Shown piece by piece: positions 30,033-40,072 of a stretch of 64,000 bases of DNA. This stretch comes from Thermoplasmatota archaeon. Its GTDB lineage: Archaea > Thermoplasmatota > E2 > DHVEG-1 > B18-G2. Location of the stretch: assembly GCA_029259115.1 (NCBI GenBank), contig JAPDJO010000029.1:1-64000 (forward strand), in the 5' to 3' direction. The notes below the pieces were generated by a model. That model made no database searches. It was not told where the DNA came from and worked only from the letters and a program-made list of their open reading frames with translations. The translations under genes and the position numbers were made by a program. Positions within the stretch are counted from its first letter, which is position 1, and each line of letters starts with the position of its first letter.

Positions 30033-30863
30033 ATGCCTTTCATCGAATCAGATGGTGCTAGAATAAAGTATCATATCATTGGTAGAGGAAAACCTTTGAT
30101 CTTTATATCCGGCCTAGGTATGGATCACAGAGTTTGGTTATACCAAGCTTCGCACTTTTTCAAAAAATCCATGGTAGTTCTTTTTGATAATAGAGGAATA
30201 GGAGAAAGTACCTATGATGGCAAAAGATTCTCCACTTATACGTTGGCTAGGGATGTTGTCAATTTGATGAACAACTTGGGTATAGACAAAGCAGACATTG
30301 TCGGTAGCTCTCTTGGTGGGATGATAGCCCAGGAAGTGGCTATAAATTTTCCAGATAGAGTAGATAATCTCGTATTGTCATCAACTACTGCAAAGTTAGA
30401 AAGAAAAGCAAGAAGAGGAGAATTTTTCAAAAATCTAGGAAAGATAATCAGCGGAGAGGTTGAGATATTGATTGATGCAGATCCAGAACACCCGATATTC
30501 AATAGAGCAATCAACTATATCTTACAAAATGCTTACAGCAGAGACTTCTTGATTAGGAATAAATCATTTGCAGAAAAACTTGCCAGAGATTATCTTTCTA
30601 AAGAGAATTATCACGAGATTCTGTTGCGCCAGGTTGGTGCTGCGCTTAGACATGATACAAGAAATAGGTTGAACTTGATAACGGCAAAAACTTTGATTTT
30701 ATCTGGCACAGATGACAGAATAATACCTGTAGAAAATGGAGAAAAGTTAGCTAGGAGAATAAAGAGATGCAAATTCGTTAAGATAAAAGGAGGAAGCCAT
30801 GGTCTGCATCTTGAGAGAGCTGAAGAGTTTAACAGATACGTAGAGAAATTTATCCTAGAATAA
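30033..30863 (+). CDS. alpha/beta hydrolase
   Basis: ISGLGMDHRVW, DNRGIGES, GSSLGGMIAQE. Confidence 0.88.
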   Translation: MPFIESDGARIKYHIIGRGKPLIFISGLGMDHRVWLYQASHFFKKSMVVLFDNRGIGESTYDGKRFSTYTLARDVVNLMNNLGIDKADIVGSSLGGMIAQEVAINFPDRVDNLVLSSTTAKLERKARRGEFFKNLGKIISGEVEILIDADPEHPIFNRAINYILQNAYSRDFLIRNKSFAEKLARDYLSKENYHEILLRQVGAALRHDTRNRLNLITAKTLILSGTDDRIIPVENGEKLARRIKRCKFVKIKGGSHGLHLERAEEFNRYVEKFILE

Positions 30864-30895
30864 GTTTATATACCTTCTACGCAATAGGGAGAAAC

Positions 30896-31603
30896 ATGAG
30901 AAAATCCGTCGCTATAGCGATATCATTCATTTTGATTATGTTGATTGTTACTCCAACGAAGGCAAGTTTCTCAAAAGTGATAGAAGATGATAAAAGGGAT
31001 GTAATCAGTGTACTAACAAACGGAACTACAAGTAAACCAGACGTTGATATCAAGAAATTAACATATTATCAATACGATAATGGTAGAGTCATTCTCTCCT
31101 TGCAAGTCTATGGTGAGATAGATCCAAACTCAGAATACTGGATACTTTTATCAACATCGGACGGTAAAGAGAATGCAACATATCTGATTACATATACTCA
31201 AAACCCTGTCCTGCTGGAGAACGAGTCATCTGAAAGTGTTTTGGTCATGAAAGGAGACATTGATAAGGTTTTAGATAACTCCACGTTTGAGGAAATAAAT
31301 AAGGACACATTAAGAGTGACATTCTATCTTCTTAGCCCTAAGGAATCACTCACTGGTATAGAAGCGATCACATTTTGTGGTGAACAAATGTCTGGAGAGT
31401 GGATACCTCTTTATATGGATGAGTTAAATTACACAACTGAGCAAAGCCAGTCCCAACAGAATCAAAACCAAAACGGAGAAGATCAAGGAGGGGGGCAAAA
31501 CAACGAGGGTGGAGAAAAGAAATCTCCAGGATTTGAAATTATTATTCTGTTAGCTGCTGTATTCATATCTATTGTGATTTTAATAAGGAAGAAAAAGCTA
31601 TAA
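30896..31603 (+). CDS. surface protein with PGF-CTERM-like C-terminus
   Basis: Signal peptide, Gln/Asn-rich linker, KKSPGFEIIILLAAVFISIVILIRKKKL. Confidence 0.65.
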   Translation: MRKSVAIAISFILIMLIVTPTKASFSKVIEDDKRDVISVLTNGTTSKPDVDIKKLTYYQYDNGRVILSLQVYGEIDPNSEYWILLSTSDGKENATYLITYTQNPVLLENESSESVLVMKGDIDKVLDNSTFEEINKDTLRVTFYLLSPKESLTGIEAITFCGEQMSGEWIPLYMDELNYTTEQSQSQQNQNQNGEDQGGGQNNEGGEKKSPGFEIIILLAAVFISIVILIRKKKL

Positions 31604-31640
31604 GTACTGACCACATTACAGCCCAGCGGAGGTTTCTGTT

Positions 31641-32981
31641 ATGTCTAGAAAGAGGGTTATAATAATGGGAGCTGCAGGAAGGGATTTTCATAATTTCAAT
31701 GTTGTATTCAGAGACAATCCAGATTATGAAGTTGTATGTTTTACAGCAACCCAAATACCATCAATAGAGGGTAGACTATATCCTCCAGAATTATCTGGAA
31801 AACTATACCCAAATGGTATCCCTATATATCCCGAATCTGATCTTCCCAAACTGATAAAAGAGAAAGATATCGATATTGTTGTTCTTGCCTACAGTGATTT
31901 ATCTTACGATTATGTAATGCATAGATCAGCCATAGTTAACTCAGCCGGGGCCGACTTCATGCTTCTAGGTTCGAATAGTACAATGCTAAAGTCAAAAAAA
32001 CCTGTCATTGCTATAACCGCTGTAAGGACAGGATGTGGAAAATCTCAGGTCTCTAGGAAGATTTTTGAAATACTTTCCAAGAAGGGACTAAGACCTGTTT
32101 CAATAAGACATCCTATGCCTTATGACAGGGATCTCAAGACTCAGATAGTTCAAAGATTCTCATCTTACGAAGATCTTGACAGATATAATTGCACCATCGA
32201 AGAAAGAGAAGAGTATGAGCCATACATAGACATGGGAGGGATAGTTTATGCAGGCGTTGATTACCAGAGGATACTGGAGAACGCAGAGAGAGAGGCAGAT
32301 GTAATAATATGGGATGGAGGCAATAATGACTTTCCCTTTATAAAGCCTGATCTCTGGATTACGGTTGCTGATCCTCATAGAGCTGGTCATGAAATATCAT
32401 ACTACCCTGGAGAGGTGAATTTCAGATCAGCAGATGTTATAGTGATAAACAAGGTCAACACAGCAAAAAGAGAGGATGTAGATAAGATAATAGAGAATGC
32501 AAAAAAACTGAACCCTAGTGCGAAGATTATAGAGGCAGTATCTGAAATTAAGGTTGATAACCCAGAGATGATCAACGGAAAAAGAGTGTTGGTTATAGAG
32601 GATGGACCTACAGTAACGCATGGCGAGATGAACTATGGTGCAGGATACTTTGCAGCTATAGAGAATAACGCAAAGGAAATCGTAGATCCTAGACCTTTTG
32701 CAGTTGGTTCAATAGTTGAAACCTTCAAGAAATATCCCCATCTCTCAAAGGTCTTACCAGCTATGGGTTATGGTAAAGAGCAGATAAAGGAGTTAGAAGA
32801 AACGATAAACAGATGTGATGCAGATATTGTTGTAAGTGGTACTCCTATAGATCTCAATAGAATACTAAATGTAAATAAACCCATAGTCAGAGTCAGATAT
32901 GGAGTTGGTAGAGAGACTGAGAGAAAGATAGAAGAGATCGTTGAGGGTTTCTTAGAGAAGGTGAAGATAAACCTATCTTAG
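31641..32981 (+). CDS. cyclic 2,3-diphosphoglycerate synthetase-like GTPase
   Basis: RVIIMGAAGRDFHNFN, AVRTGCGKSQVSRKI, VINKVNTAKREDV. Confidence 0.82.
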   Translation: MSRKRVIIMGAAGRDFHNFNVVFRDNPDYEVVCFTATQIPSIEGRLYPPELSGKLYPNGIPIYPESDLPKLIKEKDIDIVVLAYSDLSYDYVMHRSAIVNSAGADFMLLGSNSTMLKSKKPVIAITAVRTGCGKSQVSRKIFEILSKKGLRPVSIRHPMPYDRDLKTQIVQRFSSYEDLDRYNCTIEEREEYEPYIDMGGIVYAGVDYQRILENAEREADVIIWDGGNNDFPFIKPDLWITVADPHRAGHEISYYPGEVNFRSADVIVINKVNTAKREDVDKIIENAKKLNPSAKIIEAVSEIKVDNPEMINGKRVLVIEDGPTVTHGEMNYGAGYFAAIENNAKEIVDPRPFAVGSIVETFKKYPHLSKVLPAMGYGKEQIKELEETINRCDADIVVSGTPIDLNRILNVNKPIVRVRYGVGRETERKIEEIVEGFLEKVKINLS

Positions 32982-33932
32982 GCTTCTCCCTACAAGAGCA
33001 AACTGAGCCAAGAGGGCTTCAAGCTGTATCCTTTCATTGCTTCCCTCAACCAATCTGAATTCAGCTTCTCCAACCCTCTCTATCAAACTTATCTTCTTAT
33101 CCTCAGGTATAGTGAGATCGTAAATGGTTTGATGAATCTGACTAAGTATATCTTCTCCACTTAGTCCATACTTTGTGAATAGATCCTCTAGAATTTTTCT
33201 TGATGCCATGAACTCTCCTCTCAAAGCCTGCTCAACCAACTCTTTTATCTCCTCAGGTCTTATGGTTGATGTTGAAAGATATACCGTATCTGAATCTATT
33301 TTCTTACTTACTGATGCAGATATCTGGAGGGCATTGATTGCTTTTCTCATGTCTCCCTTCGCCACGAAAGCAATCGCATCTAATGCATCATCTGTTATCT
33401 CTAGTCCCTCTTTTTCAGCTATCATCCTAATATAACTCTTTACATCTTCATCACTTAAAGGTCTGAATCTAAAGATTGCGCATCTAGACTGAATAGGTTC
33501 TATTATCCTAGAAGAGTAATTTGCCGAGAGAATAAATCTACATATGTGGGAGTACATTTCCATAGTTCTTCTTAGGGCTGCTTGAGCATCACTTGTTAGA
33601 GCATCTGCTTCATCAAGAAAGATTATCTTGAAACCAACATCTCCAATAGGTGCCGTTCTTGCAAAATCCTTTATCTTGCCTCTGACAACATTTATTCCTC
33701 TCTCATCACTAGCATTCAATTCATGAAAGTTTTGCTTCCAGGCATCGCCAAAGATTTCTCTGGCTATGGCTATTGCGCAGGTCGTTTTTCCTGTTCCCGC
33801 AGGTCCAGCAAAGAGCAGATGCGGTATATTTTTTGATCTGACATAGGCTGATAATCTTTCTATAATTTCCCTATGTCCAACTATCTCGCTCAGTTTTTTT
33901 GGTCTGTATTTCTCTATCCAGATATCTTCCAT
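32973..33932 (-). CDS. rfcS: replication factor C small subunit
   Basis: FAGPAGTGKTTCAIAIARE, FLDEADALTSDAQAALRRTME. Confidence 0.95.
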   Translation of the reverse strand: MEDIWIEKYRPKKLSEIVGHREIIERLSAYVRSKNIPHLLFAGPAGTGKTTCAIAIAREIFGDAWKQNFHELNASDERGINVVRGKIKDFARTAPIGDVGFKIIFLDEADALTSDAQAALRRTMEMYSHICRFILSANYSSRIIEPIQSRCAIFRFRPLSDEDVKSYIRMIAEKEGLEITDDALDAIAFVAKGDMRKAINALQISASVSKKIDSDTVYLSTSTIRPEEIKELVEQALRGEFMASRKILEDLFTKYGLSGEDILSQIHQTIYDLTIPEDKKISLIERVGEAEFRLVEGSNERIQLEALLAQFALVGRSLR

Positions 33933-33984
33933 CGGTAGTAAAATGTCATAACATTTTTAATAATCTTCCATTTACCTTCTTACC

Positions 33985-35334
33985 ATGCCCTTTATTCCAA
34001 ATTCATCATTGAAAAAGGAGATGCTGAAAGAGATCGGATTAAGGAGCATAGATGAACTATTTTCTGATATTCCCGAAGAAATTAGGATAAATGATCTCAA
34101 CTTACCTGAAGGATTAACCGAAGAGGAGGTTGTAAAAAAACTCAGGGAGATATCCAAGAAGAATAAACCCTTTCCGGATGTGCTTTCTTTCTTGGGCGGA
34201 GGAGTGAAACCTCATTATGTACCATCTGCTGTAAAGCATATTCTCATGAGATCTGAGTTTTATACCTCATACACTCCTTATCAGCCAGAAGCTTCACAGG
34301 GCTTTCTGCAAGCGATGTTCGAGTATCAAAGCATAATAGCGGAGCTGACAGGTATGGATATAGCCAATTGCTCTCTCTATGATATGTCAACGTCTCTGGG
34401 AGAAGCGGTTAGGATGTGTATGAGAATAAATAGGAAAAGAAGGGTACTGATTCCCAGAAATTTATCGTGGGAGAGGAAATCTGTTTTGGGAAATTATATC
34501 AGAGGATTGAATGCAGAAATAGTAGAGATAGATTATGATAGAGAAACTGGAAGAGTAAATACCTCAGATTTGGAAAAAAAGATAAATGGTGACGCATGCT
34601 GTTTATACATAGAAAATCCAAATTATTTTGGGATATTTGAGGAAGATATTGATGAGATATCAGAAATGACTCACAAAAGAGGAGTTCTTCTCATAGCTGG
34701 AGTAGATCTTTTATCGTTAGCTCTAGTGAAACCTCCGGGAGATTATAATGCTGATATTGCCATAAGTGAGGGTAGAACTTATGGTACAACCATGAATATG
34801 GGTGGATCCTCACTCGGAATATTTGCATGCAAGAAGGAGTTTCTCAGAAATATGCCTGGAAGGATAATAGGTTTAACCCATGATTTAGATGGAAATAGAG
34901 CATTTTGTATGACTCTCCAAACAAGAGAACAACACATAAGAAGAGAAAGGGCGACTAGCAACATATGTACAAATGAATCACTAAATGCATTAGCTACTTT
35001 AATTTACATCTCTCTCCTAGGAAGTAAAGGACTTGTTGATCTAGCAAAAAGAAACTTAGAGAATGCCAGAAAGTTGTATGAGAAATTGATCTCTCTTCCA
35101 TGGTTCAAACCTGCATTCTCTGGAAGATACTTCAACGAGTTCGTTCTTAGATCATCTCAAGATGTGTACTATATGAACAGAGAACTTTTGAAAAGAGACA
35201 TAATTGCTGGTTTACCTCTTGAAAAGCATTTCCCTGAGCTTGAGAGATGCATGCTATTCGGAATAACAGAAGTCTACAGCGAAGAAGATATGGACAAACT
35301 TGTGAGAGCAATAAAGGAGGTGTATCATGTATAG
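33985..35334 (+). CDS. gcvPA: glycine dehydrogenase (decarboxylating) subunit 1
   Basis: FLGGGVKPHYVPSAVKHIL...FYTSYTPYQPEASQGFLQAMFEYQ. Confidence 0.95.
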   Translation: MPFIPNSSLKKEMLKEIGLRSIDELFSDIPEEIRINDLNLPEGLTEEEVVKKLREISKKNKPFPDVLSFLGGGVKPHYVPSAVKHILMRSEFYTSYTPYQPEASQGFLQAMFEYQSIIAELTGMDIANCSLYDMSTSLGEAVRMCMRINRKRRVLIPRNLSWERKSVLGNYIRGLNAEIVEIDYDRETGRVNTSDLEKKINGDACCLYIENPNYFGIFEEDIDEISEMTHKRGVLLIAGVDLLSLALVKPPGDYNADIAISEGRTYGTTMNMGGSSLGIFACKKEFLRNMPGRIIGLTHDLDGNRAFCMTLQTREQHIRRERATSNICTNESLNALATLIYISLLGSKGLVDLAKRNLENARKLYEKLISLPWFKPAFSGRYFNEFVLRSSQDVYYMNRELLKRDIIAGLPLEKHFPELERCMLFGITEVYSEEDMDKLVRAIKEVYHV

Positions 35335-36763
35335 GTTTGCAAGGTTCGATGAACCTCTGCTAAACAAGCTTCCCCAGAAAAAGGTAGAGATAGATGTTTA
35401 TCACCCTTCTATCCCAGATAAATTAAGGAGAAAACGTCCTCCAAACATACCAAATTTGGAAGAGCAACAGGTAGTTAGACATTTCTTTAGACTTAGTCAG
35501 ATGAATTATGGCATAGAAAATGGGATGTATCCTCTTGGCTCCTGCACAATGAAGTATAATCCAAAGATATGCGAAGATATAGCAAGTTGGAGAGAGTTTA
35601 CAGATATTCACCCATATCAGGATGAATCTACATTTCAAGGGACTCTCGAGATGCTTTATGAATTGGAAGCGATGCTAAAAGAGATAACCGGCATGGATGC
35701 ATTCTCTTTCCAGCCTGCTGCGGGTGCACATGGTGAATTTCTTGGGATGTTACTTGTTAGAGCGTATCACGAATTTAATGGAGATACTGACAGGAAAGAA
35801 GTGATAATTCCAGATACAGCTCACGGGACAAATCCAGCCTCAGCCAAGATGGCAGGATTCGATGTCATCGAGATACCCTCGAATAATGAAGGCACTGTGG
35901 ATCTAGAAGCTTTGAGAAAAGTTCTTTCAGATAAAACAGCAGCCCTGATGCTGACAAATCCGAATACCCTTGGTATATTTGAATCCGATATACTAGAAAT
36001 TGAGAAGATGGTTCACGATGCAGGTGCACTTCTCTACTACGATGGTGCAAATCTCAATGCAATCCTTGGAAAAGCTAGACCTGGAGATATGGGCTTCGAC
36101 ATAGTTCATCTCAATTTTCATAAGACTTTTGCTACCCCACATGGTGGTGGTGGACCTGGGGCTGGACCTGTTGGGGTAAAAGAGAGTCTTGAGAAGTTTT
36201 TGCCTGTGCCAAGGATAAAAAAGGATGGAAAGAGGTATGTTTTAGATTATGATAAACCTTATTCCATAGGGAAAATAAGAGATTTCTATGGAAATATAGA
36301 GGTTTGTATCAAAGCTTACGTTTATCTTTTGATGATGGGTAAAAGCCTGAAAGAGGTAGCAGAGATTTCTGTTTTAAATTCAAATTACATGAAGGAGAAG
36401 CTGAAAAAATCTGGTTTCTACGAGTTACCATATAAAGATCTAAGGAAACATGAGTTTGTCGTAAGTTGCGAGAAACTTCTAAGAGAGAAAGGGATAAGAG
36501 CGCTCGATGTGGCAAAGAGATTGCTTGATTATGGTATGCATCCTCCAACCATATACTTTCCCCTAATAGTCAAAGAGGCTCTTATGATAGAGCCTACAGA
36601 GACAGAAACCAAGGAAGATATAGATGCTTATGTTGATGCTCTCATATCTATAGCTAAGGAAGATCCGGAAGTAGTAAGATCAGCTCCGAGTAAAACGCCT
36701 GTTAAGAGGGTAGATGAAGCAAGCGCAGCAAAGAACCCAGTTTTAACTTGGAAGGACATCTAA
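35327..36763 (+). CDS. gcvPB: glycine dehydrogenase (decarboxylating) subunit 2
   Basis: MYPLGSCTMKYNPKICEDIA...NLNFHKTFATPHGGGGPGAGPVGV. Confidence 0.95.
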   Translation: MYRFARFDEPLLNKLPQKKVEIDVYHPSIPDKLRRKRPPNIPNLEEQQVVRHFFRLSQMNYGIENGMYPLGSCTMKYNPKICEDIASWREFTDIHPYQDESTFQGTLEMLYELEAMLKEITGMDAFSFQPAAGAHGEFLGMLLVRAYHEFNGDTDRKEVIIPDTAHGTNPASAKMAGFDVIEIPSNNEGTVDLEALRKVLSDKTAALMLTNPNTLGIFESDILEIEKMVHDAGALLYYDGANLNAILGKARPGDMGFDIVHLNFHKTFATPHGGGGPGAGPVGVKESLEKFLPVPRIKKDGKRYVLDYDKPYSIGKIRDFYGNIEVCIKAYVYLLMMGKSLKEVAEISVLNSNYMKEKLKKSGFYELPYKDLRKHEFVVSCEKLLREKGIRALDVAKRLLDYGMHPPTIYFPLIVKEALMIEPTETETKEDIDAYVDALISIAKEDPEVVRSAPSKTPVKRVDEASAAKNPVLTWKDI

Positions 36764-37607
36764 TAGGAAACATCCATCGAAGGTAAGTGTTTCTGATTTC
36801 GCCACCATTGTCTATACTATCTCCACTATTTTCACCAACGTTTATCGTAAAGTGGGCAATCTCTATGTTTCCAATGGTTTTTGCAACGATTCTTATCCTA
36901 ATTGTGTACCTTCCTTCATCTCTGTATTTGTGGGAAATTTCTCCAGATTTGCTTACACTTTGAGGGCCTACTATGCTTCTGCTTCCGTCTCCCCAATCTA
37001 TGACATATGTTACATACTTAGGTAACTTGCTTTCTATATCTTGAGGTACAGGTTTTCCAAGTTTTGCACATACTACGCCAGCAATAACCAGATTGGAATA
37101 GTAGAGGTTTATCTGGAGGTTCTCTAAAATGCCGTATATCCCAAGGAACGCAAAGACATCCCAGTAAAAGATCTTGTCCATTTTTACAGGATACTCTAAT
37201 CTTCCACTTGCATCTTTCATAAAGGTCTTCATATCTAGATTCTTTCCCTCCTTGGCGCCTTGCATACGGTATACGCCAATCACTCCGACATCTGGAGGAG
37301 AGAAGAGATCATCTTCTATTAAATCCACGTTGTAATCCACGTGCATACTGAAATCTCCTGATACTGATTTCGTTATAACCCCTATGGTTCCTCCCATTAA
37401 CTTTGTTCCTTCTACACTAGCACTCACAAGTTTTCTATCTCCGTCTATAATTACTGATCCTATCTTTATCTCATCATCTCCTGTTGTTGGATTTGGTTTT
37501 ATATGATTGATAACTGAAGTGGACCTGTGATTTGCTCCCACAGAGAGTGTTGAAAAAACTAGTATGCATACTATAAAAACACCCAATATCCCCCTCATTT
37601 TTATCAT
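36702..37607 (-). CDS. secreted PKD-domain protein
   Basis: Signal peptide; YVIDWGDGSRSIVGPQSVSKSGEISHKYRDEGRYTIRI. Confidence 0.65.
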   Translation of the reverse strand: MIKMRGILGVFIVCILVFSTLSVGANHRSTSVINHIKPNPTTGDDEIKIGSVIIDGDRKLVSASVEGTKLMGGTIGVITKSVSGDFSMHVDYNVDLIEDDLFSPPDVGVIGVYRMQGAKEGKNLDMKTFMKDASGRLEYPVKMDKIFYWDVFAFLGIYGILENLQINLYYSNLVIAGVVCAKLGKPVPQDIESKLPKYVTYVIDWGDGSRSIVGPQSVSKSGEISHKYRDEGRYTIRIRIVAKTIGNIEIAHFTINVGENSGDSIDNGGEIRNTYLRWMFPIRCPSKLKLGSLLRLLHLPS

Positions 37608-37697
37608 AAATCCAATAATTTTACTTGTATAAATATTTAATCCTTCTTATCTTAGAAGATGCACTACGAAAACATTTAATTACTGGATAAATCTTAC

Positions 37698-39083
37698 ATG
37701 TTAAGGAATAACATGGGGGAAATATCGTTTGATGAGTATATTAAAAAGTTTGACAGACTGGAATCCAGATATATACCTCCTAAAGAGGAGTGGCTACCTC
37801 CTGATGAGGCTCTATATGGAGTGAAAGATATATATAGAGTTCCCCTAGAGAAGGCAAAGAAGCTGAGATTTAAAGCCATAAAATACACATTTAAGCATCA
37901 CTACGAAAATAATAAGTTTTATAGAAACCTCTGTAAAGAGAAAAACGTATCCCCAGATGATATCAAAAGCGAGGAAGATTTTCTGAAGATACCTCTCTTA
38001 CCTGATAAATTCTTCAAGAATTATCCTGAGGGAAAGGAGTTCGCATTCTGGATAGCAAATATATATACAGGCGATTTACCCAGCATTTTCATAAAGAAAA
38101 AGAACCCAAAGATAGATGATATAATAAGGGAGTTTAACAGAAAAGGATTGAGAATAGCATACAGCAGCGGAACAAGCGGAAGGCACACGTTCATACCAAG
38201 GGATGAAAGAACGTTTAATAGAGCCGTCTATGGTGGAGCGAAAGGATTTGTATCAATGGCCTATCCAAGATGGGATTTTGATAAAATCCATGGGTATCTC
38301 TCCTTGTATGCAAGAAATATAAACTTATTTGCAGGAATGATGGGAGGCATTTTTACTGATATGCTGAAATACATTGACTATGGATTTGTTTTGAATATAG
38401 AGGTAACAACAGATATACTACAAGCTGCGATGAGAGGAAGGAGGAACATTCTCATAAGATTAGCATCGCTTTACATAGACTGGAGGAGAACTAGGAAGTT
38501 TATAGAGTGGTTGAAGGAGAGAGATAGGGATAAAGACGATATCGCTCTACTTGGAGCACCATTCTTCCTGAACCATATCATGAGTCTGTTGGAGAAGAAA
38601 GGACTATCTTTTGATTTCGGAGATAAAAGCTTTGTTGTTACCGGCGGCGGCTGGAAAATCAGAGAAAATGTAAGAATAACAACCAAAGAGTTTAGGGATA
38701 GAGTGGAGAAGGTTTTGGGTATACCTCATACCAATTGTTTAGACGCTTACGGAATGGTAGAAGGTAATGGCTTTATGTTCCACTGTCCAGAGGGGCATTA
38801 CTTACATATACCCTACTCGTATTACTACCCAATAATCATTGGTAAGGATGGAGAGCCTGCTGGATATGGAGAGACTGGAAGATTTGCATTTCTGGATGCT
38901 CTCGCTACTAGTTACCCAGGATTCATAATCTCAGGTGACGAAGTCAAACTTCTAGAGCACTGTCCAGTCTGTGATAGACCTGGTCCGGTTTTAGAGCCTG
39001 AGATAAAAAGAGCAAAAGGAGAAGAGGTAAGAGGTTGTGCTGAAGAGGTAAGAAGGATGTTGTCCATAGGTTCAGGTGATTAA
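37698..39083 (+). CDS. LuxE/PaaK-like acyl-protein synthetase paralog 1
   Basis: SSGTSGRHTFIPRD AMP-binding motif; C-term CPVCDRPGPVLEPEIKRAKGEEVRGCAEEVRRM. Confidence 0.75.
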   Translation: MLRNNMGEISFDEYIKKFDRLESRYIPPKEEWLPPDEALYGVKDIYRVPLEKAKKLRFKAIKYTFKHHYENNKFYRNLCKEKNVSPDDIKSEEDFLKIPLLPDKFFKNYPEGKEFAFWIANIYTGDLPSIFIKKKNPKIDDIIREFNRKGLRIAYSSGTSGRHTFIPRDERTFNRAVYGGAKGFVSMAYPRWDFDKIHGYLSLYARNINLFAGMMGGIFTDMLKYIDYGFVLNIEVTTDILQAAMRGRRNILIRLASLYIDWRRTRKFIEWLKERDRDKDDIALLGAPFFLNHIMSLLEKKGLSFDFGDKSFVVTGGGWKIRENVRITTKEFRDRVEKVLGIPHTNCLDAYGMVEGNGFMFHCPEGHYLHIPYSYYYPIIIGKDGEPAGYGETGRFAFLDALATSYPGFIISGDEVKLLEHCPVCDRPGPVLEPEIKRAKGEEVRGCAEEVRRMLSIGSGD

Positions 39084-40068
39084 AATGGAAGATGACATGG
39101 AAGAGGTTGTTTCAAAAAAACTAAAGCTGATAATGTTCAAAGGAATGATAGCTCTGGGATGGGTTCTTTTGACTAATATAGGAACATTCAGAAGAATGGG
39201 TAAAGTTGCGAAGGAAGTGAAATACGTTAGACCTCCAAGGAGGTATGATATTCCTAAATACAAAGAAGGAATGAAGGTTTGCGAGTCTGATGAAAAATAT
39301 CTCAGACCCACTCCTTACTGCAACTATAGAGTACCAGAGATAATAGCTCTAGCTAATGAGCTTGGAGCATTCAAAAAATCAGACTACGAGTATGCCAAAT
39401 CAGTATTCGAATTTGTTAAGAGGAACATTATCTTGGAATTTCTACCAATGGATGATGCTAGAGATACTCTTCTAAGAGGTACAGGGACATGCATCCATAA
39501 AATCTCTTTGTTCATCGCTCTATGCAGAGCTGCAGGCATAAAGGCCAGATATAAATTGTATGCACCAATAATGACGCAAGCCTGGTATGATCATCTGATA
39601 GGAGCTGATCCTCTGGCTCAGCAGTGGTATAATGCTATGGGATACTTCTTACTACATGGTGAAGGAGAAGTTTACATAGATGGAAAATGGATAGTAGCTG
39701 ATGTAGGTCCAACTCCAGAAAGGCAGGCAGCACAGGGGATACCTATAACAAAATTCGGGGAAGATTCAATCGGAACTTGGTTTTATGCAGTGCCTAACAC
39801 TATAACAAAAGTAGAATCCATAACCTCTCTAGGTTTAGGAGGAAAAATGACGAGACCTCTCTTAAGAGTTTTCATGAATAAAATAGCAAAAGTACCTCTT
39901 GCTAGACTGAATAACAGTATTCTCGAGCAAATAGAGAGAGGAAAAAAGATATTAGAAGAAATGGGTGAAGAAGAATATGATAAAAAAGCAAGAGAGAAAT
40001 ACAAACCAATGATGTTAAAGCCAGAATTGTTGGAAAGAAAACCTGGATTAAGATTTAAAGGAGAGTGA
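39076..40068 (+). CDS. transglutaminase-like cysteine protease-fold protein
   Basis: GTGTCIHKISLFIALCRAAGIKARYKL...HGEGEVYIDGKWIVADVGPTPE, Cys/His/Asp candidates. Confidence 0.7.
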   Translation: MIKMEDDMEEVVSKKLKLIMFKGMIALGWVLLTNIGTFRRMGKVAKEVKYVRPPRRYDIPKYKEGMKVCESDEKYLRPTPYCNYRVPEIIALANELGAFKKSDYEYAKSVFEFVKRNIILEFLPMDDARDTLLRGTGTCIHKISLFIALCRAAGIKARYKLYAPIMTQAWYDHLIGADPLAQQWYNAMGYFLLHGEGEVYIDGKWIVADVGPTPERQAAQGIPITKFGEDSIGTWFYAVPNTITKVESITSLGLGGKMTRPLLRVFMNKIAKVPLARLNNSILEQIERGKKILEEMGEEEYDKKAREKYKPMMLKPELLERKPGLRFKGE

Positions 40069-40072
40069 TACC

